This document shows positions 35,194 to 44,814 of a DNA stretch of 64,000 nt, one piece after another (position 1 is the first letter of the stretch; each line of letters opens with the position of its first letter). The stretch lies in NCBI RefSeq assembly GCF_000732925.1, contig NZ_CP008953.1:930001-994000 (forward strand), read 5' to 3'. The stretch comes from Amycolatopsis japonica (GTDB lineage Bacteria > Actinomycetota > Actinomycetes > Mycobacteriales > Pseudonocardiaceae). The position numbers were made by a program, and so were the translations under genes. The notes beneath the pieces are model-generated. The model saw only the letters and a list, made by a program, of their open reading frames with translations. It was not told the DNA's origin and ran no database searches.

Positions 35194-36999
35194 ATGAGGA
35201 AGTCCAAGGCAGTCTCCGCCTGGTCGCTCGTCGCGGCCTCCGCGCTTGTGCTGAGCGCATGCAGCGGTGGCGACAGCGGCAGTACCGACCCGAACGGGTC
35301 GTCGACCGATATCAAGAGCATGGCGACCGGCAAGGCGCAGAACGGTGAGAACTTCAAGCTCGCGGACACCAAGGGCTACGAAGGCACCGTCACGGTGGGC
35401 ATCGACGACGGGTACTCGGGCTACAACAACGACACGCCCGACACCAACACGTCGTACAACACCTACATCCTGACCGCCGTGCTCGCCGGTGCCGACGTGC
35501 TCGACGGCAACAACAAGGTGCTGCTGAACAACGACGTGTTCGACTCCTGGGAGGTCACCTCCAAGGCGCCGCAGACCGTCGTCTACAAGATCAAGCCGAA
35601 CGTCAAGTGGTCGGACAACGAGGCGTTCGACTGCGACGACATGTACCTGTCGTGGCTGGCGCACTCCGGCAAGGCGAAGACCTCCGACGGCAAGCAGGCC
35701 TTCCTCGCCGCTTCGACGACCGGCTACCAGCTGATCAACGAGGCGACCTGTAAGGACGACCTGACCTTCGAGACCAAGTACACCGAGCCGTACCTGGACT
35801 ACAAGGGTCTGTTCAACTCGACCGCGATCATGCCCGCGCACATCGTCGAGAAGAACTCGGGCGTCGCGGACATCACCAAGCTGACCCCGACCAGCGACGC
35901 CGCTCAGCTGGCGAAGGCCGGTGACTTCTGGACCAACGGCTTCAAGGGCTTCAAGGCCGACGTCATGCCGGCTTCGGGCCCGTACAAGATCACCGCGTTC
36001 GACGCCAACCAGAAGGCCGTCACGCTCGAGAAGAACCCGAACTGGATCGGTGGCAAGGGTGGCCCCTCCAAGATCGTCGTGAAGGCGATGGAGGACACCA
36101 AGGCCATGGCGACCGCGCTGCAGAACGGTGAGATCGACGTCGCCGCTTCGACCCAGCCCGACGCCACCGCGGCCAACACCATGAAGGGCCTTTCCGCCCA
36201 GGGTGTGACCTACGGTTCGGCCTCGCAGCTGACCTTCGAGCACATCGACCTCAACTACGGTCGTATGTTCAAGGACAAGGCCCTGCGCAAGGCGTTCTTC
36301 GAGGTCGTCAACCGCCAGGAGATCACCGACAAGCTCCTCAAGGAGGTCCAGGCCGACGCGACCCCGCTGAACAGCATCGTGTTCATGCCGGGCGAGCAGG
36401 GCTTCAAGGACCTGTACAGCAGCAAGGCCGGTCTGGGCGCCGAGGCCGCGGCCAAGACGCTGACCGACGCCGGCTGGGTCAAGGGTGGCGACGGTATCTT
36501 CGCCAAGGGCGGCCAGCGCGCGTCGTTCAAGATCTCGCACAACCAGAACACCCGCCGTCAGCAGACCGTCGAGATCATCATCTCGCAGGCCAAGGCCGCC
36601 GGTATCGAGATCACGGACGACCAGGACGCCAACTTCCTGAAGGGTGGCCGTCTCGCGGCCAGCGACTACGACGCCGCGCTCTTCGGCTGGTCCGCCGCTC
36701 CGTTCAAGGCCGAGCAGAAGTCGATCTACATCACCCGTGTCGACGACAGCAGCCAGAACTACCAGGGCCTGTCGAACCCGACGATCGACTCGTCCTTCGA
36801 GGCGGCCGTGAAGGCCACCGACGAGGCCGTGCAGCTGGAGAACTACCAGAAGGCCGACCAGGCGATCGCGGACGAGTACGCGACGCTGCCGCTGTTCCAG
36901 ACCCCGTCCATGTGGGCGTTCAAGGGCATCGACCGCACCTACATGCAGTCGTACAACGGTGTCCTGTGGAACGTCGGTGAGTGGGAGCAGAAGAAGTAG
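35194..36999 (+). CDS. Oligopeptide/dipeptide ABC transporter substrate-binding lipoprotein
   Basis: A 601-residue lipoprotein with lipobox VLSAC (Cys23), a Ser/Gly/Asp-rich linker, and the family 5 solute-binding fold. Recognisable segments are VVYKIKPNVKWSDNEAFDCDD and ASGPYKITAFD. It binds peptides outside the membrane for the DppB/DppC channel encoded next. ATG 35194 has AGGAGG 9 bp upstream. Codon usage is strongly optimised (CTG, GGC/GGT, AAG), suggesting high expression. A hairpin downstream may reduce read-through into the permeases. Confidence 0.92.
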   Translation: MRKSKAVSAWSLVAASALVLSACSGGDSGSTDPNGSSTDIKSMATGKAQNGENFKLADTKGYEGTVTVGIDDGYSGYNNDTPDTNTSYNTYILTAVLAGADVLDGNNKVLLNNDVFDSWEVTSKAPQTVVYKIKPNVKWSDNEAFDCDDMYLSWLAHSGKAKTSDGKQAFLAASTTGYQLINEATCKDDLTFETKYTEPYLDYKGLFNSTAIMPAHIVEKNSGVADITKLTPTSDAAQLAKAGDFWTNGFKGFKADVMPASGPYKITAFDANQKAVTLEKNPNWIGGKGGPSKIVVKAMEDTKAMATALQNGEIDVAASTQPDATAANTMKGLSAQGVTYGSASQLTFEHIDLNYGRMFKDKALRKAFFEVVNRQEITDKLLKEVQADATPLNSIVFMPGEQGFKDLYSSKAGLGAEAAAKTLTDAGWVKGGDGIFAKGGQRASFKISHNQNTRRQQTVEIIISQAKAAGIEITDDQDANFLKGGRLAASDYDAALFGWSAAPFKAEQKSIYITRVDDSSQNYQGLSNPTIDSSFEAAVKATDEAVQLENYQKADQAIADEYATLPLFQTPSMWAFKGIDRTYMQSYNGVLWNVGEWEQKK

Positions 37000-37044
37000 G
37001 GCCTTCCGCCCCGCTTTTTCACCACTCGCTTACGCGATCCTGGT

Positions 37045-37081
37045 GGTACGGGGGTCCGGCCACAAGCCGGGCCCCCGTACC
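37045..37081 (+). terminator. Intercistronic hairpin between binding protein and permeases
   Basis: GGTACGGGGGTCCGGC pairs with GCCGGGCCCCCGTACC around CACAA, with one G-T pair and no T-run. It likely causes partial termination or protects the upstream mRNA. Confidence 0.6.
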
Positions 37082-37182
37082 CGCCGGAAGTAGCTGTTGA
37101 CCGTAGGGTTACCGCCACTACGGTGGACAACCGGGCAGCGGTCCAGCACTTCGGCGACCAGGCCCGGATGAGGAGCAGTTCG

Positions 37183-38199
37183 TTGAACCTGGTGATCTAC
37201 ATTCTTCGCCGTCTGGCGATATCGATTCCCGTCCTGTTGGTCGGGACTTTCCTGTGTTTCGTCATGGTCGCCGGCACCGGTGACCCGCTCGCCGAGATGA
37301 AGAGCAACCCGGCGATGAGCAAGGAGGCCATCGCGCAGATGGCCTCGCAGCTCGGGCTGGACCAGAGCATCGTGCCCCGGTACTTCACATGGCTCGGCAA
37401 CTTCGTCACCGGCGACTGGGGCGTGTCCATCGCACAGGGCAACGCGCAGGCCCCGGTGTTCCCGAAGGTCATGGCCGCGTTCGAGGTCACCTTGAAGCTC
37501 GTGGTCGGAGCCGAGATCCTCGCGCTCATCCTCGGCGTCCTCGTCGGTGTGGTCGCGGCGGTCAAGCAGTACTCGATCATCGACTACATCGCCACCACGC
37601 TGGCCTTCCTGCTGTTCTCGATGCCGATCTTCTGTGTCGCCATCGTGCTCAAGCGGTACGCGATCGAGTTCAACGGCTGGGTGCGCGACCTGGGACTGTC
37701 CGACGTGCTCGGCAATCCCTGGATCCGCACCACGAGTCCGGAATCGCTGAATTTCGACGGTCCAGGCGGATTCCTGGCCAGTTACGTCGGCGCCTATCTG
37801 TTGCCGACACTGTCCATCATGGCCATCAGCTTCGCCGCCTACAGCCGGTTCCAGCGCGCTTCGATGCTGGAGACGCTGAACGCGGACTACGTGCGGACCG
37901 CGCGTGCGAAGGGACTCGCCAACGGCCGGGTCATCTTCCGCCACGCCTTCCGTAACGCGCTCATCCCGGTGACCACGCTGTTCTCCGTCAACTTCGGTGC
38001 CGTGCTTTCGGGCGCGATCATCACCGAGACGGTGTTCAACTGGAATGGCATGGGCAAGCTGCTCGTCGAAGCCGTGACCAAGAGCGATACGCAGGTGATG
38101 ATGGGGTGGCTGGTACTCATCGCCAGCAGCATCATCATCGCCAACCTGATCGCCGACCTGATGTACGGCATCCTGGACCCGAGGATTCGCGTTGGCTGA
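37183..38199 (+). CDS. Peptide ABC transporter permease, DppB type
   Basis: A 338-residue permease with six membrane helices. The opening YILRRLAISIPVLLVGTFL is typical of DppB/OppB, and the EAA loop reads DYVRTARAKGLANGRVIFRH. It forms half of the peptide channel. The TTG at 37183 is preferred because AGGAG lies 8 bp upstream; ATG 37168 and GTG 37123 are in-frame alternatives without a ribosome site. The stop overlaps the next start by 8 bp. Confidence 0.9.
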   Translation: MNLVIYILRRLAISIPVLLVGTFLCFVMVAGTGDPLAEMKSNPAMSKEAIAQMASQLGLDQSIVPRYFTWLGNFVTGDWGVSIAQGNAQAPVFPKVMAAFEVTLKLVVGAEILALILGVLVGVVAAVKQYSIIDYIATTLAFLLFSMPIFCVAIVLKRYAIEFNGWVRDLGLSDVLGNPWIRTTSPESLNFDGPGGFLASYVGAYLLPTLSIMAISFAAYSRFQRASMLETLNADYVRTARAKGLANGRVIFRHAFRNALIPVTTLFSVNFGAVLSGAIITETVFNWNGMGKLLVEAVTKSDTQVMMGWLVLIASSIIIANLIADLMYGILDPRIRVG

Positions 38200-39124
38200 C
38201 TTGAACTCCCTTATCGCGGCGGAAGGCTCCAAGTCCGCCGACGGCACGCTCCCGGAAGAGGCGCTGCCCGAGCCCCAGAGTCAGGGCAAGCTGGTCCTGC
38301 GCAAGTTCCTGCGGCACAAGCTGGCCATGATCTGCACCGGCGTCCTGCTGTTGCTCGTGCTGACCGTCATCATCATGCCGATCTTCTGGCCGCACAGCTA
38401 CGAGGACAGCTCCTTCCCGTCCTTCGCCAAGCCCAGCGCGGAGTATCCGCTCGGGACGACGCAGGTCGGCAAGGAAATGGTGTCGCAGATCCTGCGCGGC
38501 ACCCAGTACTCGCTGCTGATCGCGCTCATCGTGTCGCTCGTCGCCACCACCATCGGCACCGTTTTCGGTGCCATGGCGGGGTACCTGCGCGGCTTCACCG
38601 ACTCGGCGATCTCCCGCGTGACGGACCTGTTCCTGATCGTCCCGCAGATCGCCGCCGCCGCCATCCTGGCGAAGGTGTTCGGTGGCGGTACCTGGTACAT
38701 CGTCGCGATGGTGCTGGCGGCCTTCGGCTGGATGCCGATCGCCCGTATCGCCAGGGCGGAGTCGATGTCGCTGTCCCAGCGCGAGTTCGTGGACGCCGCC
38801 CGCGCGTCCGGTGCCGGGACGTTCCACATCGTGTTCAAGCACCTGGTGCCGAACATGGTCGGCCTCATCACGGTCAACGCGACCCTCGCGATCGCGCAGG
38901 CCGTGCTGATCGAGGCGGCCCTGTCCTTCATCGGGCTCGGGGTGCAGCTGCCGGACACTTCGCTCGGCCGCGTCATCCTCGAGAACTACGCACAGCTGCA
39001 GGCGCGGCCGGCGCTGTTCTTCGGCCCGTTCATCGTGCTGGTGCTGATCTCGCTGACGATCAACTTCATCGGTGACGGCCTGCGGGACGCTTTCGACCCG
39101 CGCCAGCGCAAGATGAAGGCGTGA
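38192..39124 (+). CDS. Peptide ABC transporter permease, DppC type
   Basis: A 310-residue permease with six membrane helices and a soluble N-terminal tail of about 35 residues. The DppC hallmarks include YPLGTTQVGKEMVSQILRGT and the EAA loop FVDAARASGAGTFHIVFKHL. It forms the second half of the channel. The TTG start at 38192 overlaps dppB and has GAGG upstream. No ATPase gene follows on this strand; the ATPase is convergent. Confidence 0.92.
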   Translation: MADLNSLIAAEGSKSADGTLPEEALPEPQSQGKLVLRKFLRHKLAMICTGVLLLLVLTVIIMPIFWPHSYEDSSFPSFAKPSAEYPLGTTQVGKEMVSQILRGTQYSLLIALIVSLVATTIGTVFGAMAGYLRGFTDSAISRVTDLFLIVPQIAAAAILAKVFGGGTWYIVAMVLAAFGWMPIARIARAESMSLSQREFVDAARASGAGTFHIVFKHLVPNMVGLITVNATLAIAQAVLIEAALSFIGLGVQLPDTSLGRVILENYAQLQARPALFFGPFIVLVLISLTINFIGDGLRDAFDPRQRKMKA

Positions 39125-39152
39125 TCTTCTCCGCGCGCTGACGCAAACGCGC

Positions 39153-39205
39153 CGAAGGGGCGCCGATCCGTTTCAACCTCAGGTTGGGCGGGAGGCGCCC
39201 CTTCA
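39153..39205. terminator. Terminator hairpin after the permease genes
   Basis: GAAGGGGCGCC and GGCGCCCCTTC flank a 30-nt loop that includes AACCTCAGGTT. Confidence 0.55.
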
Positions 39206-39329
39206 TCGCGTTTCCGTGGGCCTCCGGCCCAAAAGAGGGCGCGCGGGGTGAAGTCTCCGGTCGGGCGCTGACGCGCCCTTCCCGGAGACGCCGGGGTGCT
39301 GTCCGGCGGCGCCTCACTCCCACGTACAG

Positions 39330-39374
39330 CGAAGGCCCCCTTCACCGCGGCTGGCGCGGTGAAGGGGGCCTTCG
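39330..39374. terminator. Bidirectional terminator, perfect 20-bp arms
   Basis: CGAAGGCCCCCTTCACCGCG pairs with CGCGGTGAAGGGGGCCTTCG around GCTGG, just past the ATPase stop (39388) on the other strand. Confidence 0.8.
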
Positions 39375-39387
39375 GGTACTGAAAGCG

Positions 39388-41169
39388 TCAGTCGGCCACC
39401 GGGGCCAGCTTGCCCGCCTCCCAGGCCGCACGCCGCTCGGCCTGCAGCACCGGGTCCGCGACCGGGGCGGCCGACAGCAGACGACGGGTGTAGTCCTCGC
39501 GCGGCGAGTGCAGCACCTGGTCACGCGTGCCGACCTCGACCAGCTTGCCGTGCTGCATCACCGCGACGCGGTCGGCCAGCAGGTCGACGACGGCGAGGTC
39601 GTGGCTGATGAACAGGCAGGCGAACTGCAGCGAGCGCTGCAGGTCCAGGAACAGGTCCAGCACGCGGGCCTGCACCGACACGTCGAGCGCCGACGTCGGC
39701 TCGTCCGCGATCAGCAGCGCCGGGTCGAGCGAGAGCGCCCGCGCGATGGCGACGCGCTGGCGCTGGCCACCGGACAGCTCGTGCGGGTACCGGTTGCGGT
39801 AGTGGCCACCGAGCTCGACCTTGTCCAAAAGGGACGCCACACGCTCGTTCAGGGCCTTGCCCTGCAGGAACTTGTGCAGCACCATCGGCTCGGCGATCGA
39901 TTCGCCGATGGTCATCTTCGGGTCCAGTGTGGACGCCGGGTCCTGGAACACGATCGAGAAGTAGCGGCGCAGCGGGCGCAGCTCCTTGTTCGACATGTTC
40001 GTGATGTCCTTGCCCGCGATCGACACGCTGCCCGCGGTCGGGGTCAGCAGGCGGATCGCGCAGCGGCCGACGGTCGACTTGCCGGAACCGGATTCGCCGA
40101 CCAGGCCGACGATCTCGCCCTTGGCGATGCTCAGCGAGACGTCGTCCACCGCGCGGTTCTTCGCCTGGCCGCGGCGGCCGGGGTACTCCAGCACGAGGTT
40201 CTTGATCTCGAGCGCGGGCGCGTTCTCCTCGATCACCGCGGCGAGCTCGGAGTCCTCCAGCCGGATCTCCTCGGCGATCTTCGTCGCCTCGTCGCTGTCG
40301 GCGGAGATGCCCTCGTCGTCGAGCAGGCGGCGGCCCTCGGGACGCTGGCCGAGCACGGGCACCGCGGCGAGCAGCTTGCGGGTGTACTCCTGCGACGGCG
40401 ACGCGAACAGCTCGCGCACCGGCGCCTGCTCGACGATGTTGCCCTGGTACATCACGACCACGCGGTCGGCGAGGTCGGCGACGACGCCCATGTCGTGCGT
40501 GATCAGCACGATCGCGGTGTTCAGGGTGTCGCGCAGCTTGCGCAGCAGGCCGAGGATCTCCGCCTGCACGGTCACGTCGAGCGCGGTGGTCGGCTCGTCG
40601 GCGATGATGACCTTCGGGTCGCACGAGATCGCCATCGCGATGACGACGCGCTGGCGCAGACCGCCCGAGAGCTGGTGCGGGTACTGCTTGAAGCGCAGCG
40701 GCGGGTTCGGGATGCCGACCATCTCGAGCAGCTCGATGGCGCGCTTGTCGGCGGCTTCCTTCGAGATGTCCTGGTGCGAGCGGAGGGCTTCGCGCAGCTG
40801 CCAGCCGACGGTGTAGACCGGGTTCAGCGCGGTCATCGGCTCCTGGAAGATCATCGCGACCTGGTTGCCGCGGATCTTCTGGAGGTCCTTCTCCTTGAGA
40901 TCGGCCAGGTTGCGCTCGCCGAGGCGGAGCTCGCCGGCGATCCGGCTCGTCTTCGGGAGCAGCCCGAGCACCGACATCGAGGTCACCGACTTGCCGGAAC
41001 CGGACTCGCCGACGACGGCGACGATCTCACCCGGCTTGACGTCGAAACCGATGCCCTTGACGGCGTCGACCACGCCGTCGTCGGTCGGGAACGAGACGCT
41101 CAGGTCGGAGATGGACAGAACCGAACCCGACACGCCGCCGAGGTCCGACGATGCTGCTTCAGTGCTCAC
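39388..41169 (-). CDS. Peptide ABC transporter ATPase, DppD-DppF fusion
   Basis: A 593-residue chain holding two ABC ATPase domains. Each has Walker A GESGSGKS, a signature (LSGGLRQRVVIAMA and LSGGQRQRVAIARAL) and Walker B (IIADEPTTALD and LIADEPTSALD). Each ends with the short C-terminal extension typical of oligopeptide ATPases. It should energise the DppBC channel encoded convergently on the plus strand. GTG 41169 has AAGGG upstream. Fusion of DppD and DppF is common in actinobacteria; the convergent placement is less usual. Confidence 0.93.
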   Translation of the reverse strand: MSTEAASSDLGGVSGSVLSISDLSVSFPTDDGVVDAVKGIGFDVKPGEIVAVVGESGSGKSVTSMSVLGLLPKTSRIAGELRLGERNLADLKEKDLQKIRGNQVAMIFQEPMTALNPVYTVGWQLREALRSHQDISKEAADKRAIELLEMVGIPNPPLRFKQYPHQLSGGLRQRVVIAMAISCDPKVIIADEPTTALDVTVQAEILGLLRKLRDTLNTAIVLITHDMGVVADLADRVVVMYQGNIVEQAPVRELFASPSQEYTRKLLAAVPVLGQRPEGRRLLDDEGISADSDEATKIAEEIRLEDSELAAVIEENAPALEIKNLVLEYPGRRGQAKNRAVDDVSLSIAKGEIVGLVGESGSGKSTVGRCAIRLLTPTAGSVSIAGKDITNMSNKELRPLRRYFSIVFQDPASTLDPKMTIGESIAEPMVLHKFLQGKALNERVASLLDKVELGGHYRNRYPHELSGGQRQRVAIARALSLDPALLIADEPTSALDVSVQARVLDLFLDLQRSLQFACLFISHDLAVVDLLADRVAVMQHGKLVEVGTRDQVLHSPREDYTRRLLSAAPVADPVLQAERRAAWEAGKLAPVAD

Positions 41170-41327
41170 CAAGATGCCCTTCGTGGGGGTACATATGGTC
41201 ACGGCGCAGTGCCCGTGACTCGCGCGAGGATAACCGAGAGTCGCCCGACTAAGGTCGGTCCTCTCCGGCTTCCGTTCCCGACACCCTATAAAGGAAAGCG
41301 CGCCGTGTTCGAATTAGTCTTCAAGCC

Positions 41328-42170
41328 GTGATCTCCGACCGGCCCAAATTGCTCCTGGTGCACGCCCATCCGGACGACGAAAGCATCACCACCGGCGGCA
41401 CCATCGCGCGTTACGCGGCCGAAGGTGCCGAAGTGACCGTCGTCACGTGCACTCTCGGTGAGGAAGGCGAGATCATCCCGCCGTCCCTCGACGGGCTCGG
41501 TTCGTGGGCTTCCGATCAGCTCGGCGGCTACCGCGCGGGCGAGCTGGCGTCGGCCTGCGCGGCGCTGGGCGTCACCCGGCACCGGTATCTCGGCGGCATC
41601 GGCCGCTGGCGTGATTCCGGGATGGCCGGGACGCCGTCCGCGGCCCATCCGCGCGCGTTCTCCGGCGGCGACCTCGACGAGCAGGCCGCTCAGCTCGCCG
41701 AGATCCTCGACGAGGTCCGGCCCCAGGTCGTCGTCACCTACGACGCCTTCGGAGGTTACGGGCATCCCGACCACATCCGCGCGCACGAGGTCACCATGGC
41801 CGCGGCGCCGAAAGCCGCGTCGGTCGAGAGGGTGTTCCACACCGTTTCCTCCCGCGACGCCGTCACGGCCGGGCTCGCCGCGCTGCGCGGGCGCTCGTCG
41901 TTCCGGGTGCCCGAAGACGGCGAGCTGCCGGTGACACCGGACGAGACCATCACGACCGTCCTGGACGTCGCCGCGCACATCCCGGCGAAGGCGGCCGCAT
42001 TGCGGGCCCACGAGACCCAGGTCAGCGTGCCCGCCCCGCCGCATCTCGCCGACCACTTCGCGCTGAGCAACGACGTCGCGCAGCCGATCACCCCGGACGA
42101 GTACTTCGTGCTCGCCCACGGGCCCGCCGAAGGCGCCGCGGCCGATCTGTTCGGAGGACTCGCGAAGTGA
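41328..42170 (+). CDS. mshB: N-acetyl-1-D-myo-inositol-2-amino-2-deoxy-alpha-D-glucopyranoside deacetylase MshB
   Basis: A 280-residue LmbE-fold zinc deacetylase. The AHPDDE motif (residues 13-18) supplies His, Asp and the catalytic acid/base, and GHPDHI near 145 supplies the third ligand. It removes the acetyl group from GlcNAc-Ins in mycothiol biosynthesis. The GTG start at 41328 is the first in frame. It is followed by the membrane protein gene with a 4-bp overlap, as in mycobacteria (Rv1170-Rv1171). It diverges from the peptide ATPase gene. Confidence 0.95.
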   Translation: MISDRPKLLLVHAHPDDESITTGGTIARYAAEGAEVTVVTCTLGEEGEIIPPSLDGLGSWASDQLGGYRAGELASACAALGVTRHRYLGGIGRWRDSGMAGTPSAAHPRAFSGGDLDEQAAQLAEILDEVRPQVVVTYDAFGGYGHPDHIRAHEVTMAAAPKAASVERVFHTVSSRDAVTAGLAALRGRSSFRVPEDGELPVTPDETITTVLDVAAHIPAKAAALRAHETQVSVPAPPHLADHFALSNDVAQPITPDEYFVLAHGPAEGAAADLFGGLAK

Positions 42171-42583
42171 GCACGCCGCTCACGTCACGGCAGCGGCTGC
42201 TGCTCGCCCTGCTGACCTTCGACGCGTTCCTGCTCGGCCTGCTCGAACTGTTCTTCCTGCCGCTCCGCCTCGACGGGATCGTGCTGCCGAAGCTCGGGGA
42301 CGCGCCCGTCCCGGTGACCGCGGTGCTCGCGGTGATCACGACCCCGCTGCTGGTGCGGACGACCGCCAAAGTGGTCCGGCCCACCTTTTCGGTGATTCCG
42401 CTGCTCGTCTGGGTACTCGTCGTACTCGGGATGGGCATGGCGGGCCCCGGCGGTGATCTGGTGCTGATACAGGACTGGCGGGCGCTGCTGCTGATCGGCG
42501 GCGGGGCGCTGCCGGGAGCGCTGGCGCTGGGCGGAGGCCTGGGCACCGCGTCGAAGGTCGCGAAGGGAGTCAGCGGTGGGTGA
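42167..42583 (+). CDS. Membrane protein following mshB (Rv1171-like)
   Basis: A 138-residue protein with four membrane helices and a short Gly/Lys-rich tail. It overlaps the mshB stop by 4 bp. The position matches Rv1171 of M. tuberculosis, whose function is unknown. Codon coupling suggests a role near mycothiol synthesis or only co-transcription. Confidence 0.85.
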   Translation: MSTPLTSRQRLLLALLTFDAFLLGLLELFFLPLRLDGIVLPKLGDAPVPVTAVLAVITTPLLVRTTAKVVRPTFSVIPLLVWVLVVLGMGMAGPGGDLVLIQDWRALLLIGGGALPGALALGGGLGTASKVAKGVSGG

Positions 42584-43382
42584 AGCGATTTCGGACCGCC
42601 AGGTCGTGGCGGTGCTGCGGCCGTTCGTCCGCGCCTGCGGGCCGATGGTCGACGCGCTGCGGGACGCGGATCCGTTCGGGCTGCAGGCCAGGGGCCGTCG
42701 TCACGAGGATCTGGACGGCGTCGAACCCGGGCTGAAGGACAAGCTGCTCAACGGGATCACCTCGGTCAAGGTGCCCGGCACCGCGGCGTGGGCCGAGATG
42801 TCGAACTACCAGCGGACCGACTGGTGGGTGAACCGGGTCGGCCGGTTCACCGCGCTGATCACCGCGATCCCCGGCCTCGGCGGCGCGCTCGCCGACCGGC
42901 TGCCCGTGCAGGACGCGCTCGGCTCGGCGGCACAGGGGGTGCTGCTGTGCGCGATCGCGGGGGAGTACGGCGTGACCGACGTCGGCGCCCGCGTCCGGCT
43001 GATCGCGTGGGTCCTTTTCGAACGCGACATCGATCCGGTGATCGCGGCGGGCAAACACGCCGAACACGACAAGGCCGCCGAAGACGACGAAGCGGCGAAG
43101 CTCACCGAAGAACTCGACGACGCGAAGAAGAAGCACGGCAAGATCACCTTGAAGGCCGCCGCGGGCACGCTCTGGCGGCTCGGCCGGGGCCTGCTGGGCA
43201 TCGTCGAAGAACTGGAGAAGCGGCCCCGCGGCCGCCTTTTCCACCGTGCGCTCGGGAAGCTGCCGGTGGTCGGCATGGCGGGCGACTACCTCGGCGAGCG
43301 GTCCGGCCTCAAACGTGTCTGGAAGCGGGCGCACGAATGGTTCACCGCACACCCGGACGGCGAGCTCACTTCCAGAACATGA
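42576..43382 (+). CDS. Hypothetical 268-residue protein
   Basis: A mostly soluble protein with a hydrophobic segment near residues 90-125 (ALITAIPGLGGALADRL and GVLLCAIAGEYG), then a charged, Lys/Asp/Glu-rich middle (HDKAAEDDEAAKLTEEL). I do not recognise the family. GTG 42576 overlaps the previous gene by 8 bp and has AAGGGAG upstream. It is convergent with the protease gene, overlapping it by 17 bp. Confidence 0.8.
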   Translation: MGEAISDRQVVAVLRPFVRACGPMVDALRDADPFGLQARGRRHEDLDGVEPGLKDKLLNGITSVKVPGTAAWAEMSNYQRTDWWVNRVGRFTALITAIPGLGGALADRLPVQDALGSAAQGVLLCAIAGEYGVTDVGARVRLIAWVLFERDIDPVIAAGKHAEHDKAAEDDEAAKLTEELDDAKKKHGKITLKAAAGTLWRLGRGLLGIVEELEKRPRGRLFHRALGKLPVVGMAGDYLGERSGLKRVWKRAHEWFTAHPDGELTSRT

Positions 43383-44142
43383 ACGCGTCCTGGCCGTACA
43401 TGGCCGCGAGCTTGAACCCGCCGACGGCGTCGAAGATCGCGAAGGACCCCTGCCACAGGAGCCTGCTCGCACCGTCCACGAGGAACAGCACGGCGAACAA
43501 CGCGATCGGCGCCCACGGCCGGGCCTTCGCGCCGAATTCCCGCGCGCCGGGCGAGAGATACGGCTCGATCGCGCCCCAGCCGTCGAGGCCGGGGATCGGC
43601 AGGATGTTCAGGATGAACGTGACGATCTGAAGCAGCGCCAGGAACGAAAGCCCGATCACGAGACCGGACGACATCGGCACGAGCGCGACGACGAGGGTCA
43701 GCAGGACGCCGACGCCGAGGTTGCTCAGCGGGCCGGCGAGCGACACCCACGACTGGACCCCGCGCGACCGCAGGCGCCCGTGCTCGATCCACACCGCGCC
43801 ACCCGGCAGCGGGATGCCGCCGATGAAGAGGAATACCAACGGCAGGATGATGGACAGTGCCGGATCCGTGTATTTCCGGACGTCCATGGACAGGTAACCC
43901 TTGTGGGCGACGCTGTGGTCGCCGCCGCGGAACGCCACGATCGCGTGACCGAACTCGTGCAACGTCAGTGACGCGACCCAGCCGCCCGCGACGAGCAGGA
44001 CGACGCCGATGATGATGAGCGGGTCGTACTTCTGGCTGGAAATCGTCGTCGTGTCACCGAAAGCCGCCAGCACACCGCCCAGGACGGTGACCGCGAGGAT
44101 GCCGAGGAAGATCGGGCTTGGCCGCACTGCTGATCTCTGCAC
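43366..44142 (-). CDS. Site-2 protease-family (M50) membrane metalloprotease
   Basis: A 258-residue membrane protein with about six helices. The active-site motif is HEFGH (in SLTLHEFGHAIVAFRG) and the third ligand is in NILPIPGLDGW, matching M50/SREBP site-2 proteases. Members cleave membrane-anchored regulators within the bilayer; the substrate here is unknown. GTG 44142 is the furthest start; GTG 44127 is possible. The gene overlaps the convergent 42576 gene at its 3' end. Confidence 0.92.
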   Translation of the reverse strand: MQRSAVRPSPIFLGILAVTVLGGVLAAFGDTTTISSQKYDPLIIIGVVLLVAGGWVASLTLHEFGHAIVAFRGGDHSVAHKGYLSMDVRKYTDPALSIILPLVFLFIGGIPLPGGAVWIEHGRLRSRGVQSWVSLAGPLSNLGVGVLLTLVVALVPMSSGLVIGLSFLALLQIVTFILNILPIPGLDGWGAIEPYLSPGAREFGAKARPWAPIALFAVLFLVDGASRLLWQGSFAIFDAVGGFKLAAMYGQDAFMFWK

Positions 44143-44298
44143 CCCTCCAGTCTTCCGTATGCCCGATGTGAAGTTGTCGGCGTGTCCCCTTGCGCGATGA
44201 GGCGTGAGTATCCCCCGAACTCGCTACTCCGCTTGACCTGACCGCACTACACGGGTGTAATCACAGTGATGTCATTCGTCGCTGGAAGGGGGCGGCGG

Positions 44299-44682
44299 AT
44301 GGTGTTTCAACACCGCCAGCCTGGGGAGTGCGTGGACAGCGAGGAGGCGGACGTGCGGTTGGAAGCAGATGGAAGGGAATGGGGGCAAGTCGTGGGTTGG
44401 GGTGAGGTCCCGGAGCAGCAACTGGGCGATCTCACCGAGCTTTTCGACGATGCCTCCGCGGAAGAGCAGGACTGGCAGGAACGGGCCCTCTGCGCGCAGA
44501 CGGACCCGGAGGCGTTCTTCCCCGAGAAGGGCGGCTCCACCCGTGAAGCCAAGCGGATCTGCCTCGGTTGCGAGGTCAAGGACGAGTGCCTCGAGTACGC
44601 CCTCGCGCATGACGAGCGGTTCGGTATTTGGGGCGGGCTCTCCGAACGTGAGCGTAGGAAACTGAAAAAGCGAGCTGTGTGA
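44299..44682 (+). CDS. whiB2: WhiB2/WhmD-type iron-sulfur transcription factor
   Basis: A 127-residue Wbl protein. The four cluster ligands are Cys65, Cys88, Cys91 and Cys97, followed by the GIWGG turn (109-113) and the basic tail SERERRKLKKRAV. The sequence DPEAFFPEKGGSTREAKRIC is characteristic of WhiB2/WhmD, which controls septation and cell division. ATG 44299 is chosen because GGAAGGGGG lies 6 bp upstream; the frame is open to 44266. TGTAAT at 44256-44261 could be the -10. Location beside manB genes agrees with the mycobacterial order. Confidence 0.93.
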   Translation: MVFQHRQPGECVDSEEADVRLEADGREWGQVVGWGEVPEQQLGDLTELFDDASAEEQDWQERALCAQTDPEAFFPEKGGSTREAKRICLGCEVKDECLEYALAHDERFGIWGGLSERERRKLKKRAV

Positions 44683-44684
44683 CG

Positions 44685-44718
44685 GCGATCTCCGGCGGCC
44701 TCGTGCGCCGGAGATCGC
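44685..44718 (+). terminator. Terminator of whiB2
   Basis: GCGATCTCCGGCG pairs perfectly with CGCCGGAGATCGC around an 8-nt loop, three bases after the stop codon. Confidence 0.75.
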
Positions 44719-44814
44719 TTCCGTTCGCTTCCATATAGTGGGGCCACCAACGGGTGACAGGGTCGCGTCGTAGGGTGGCGGCACTCGACTTCGCCGCCAC
44801 ATCTGGAGTGCCCG

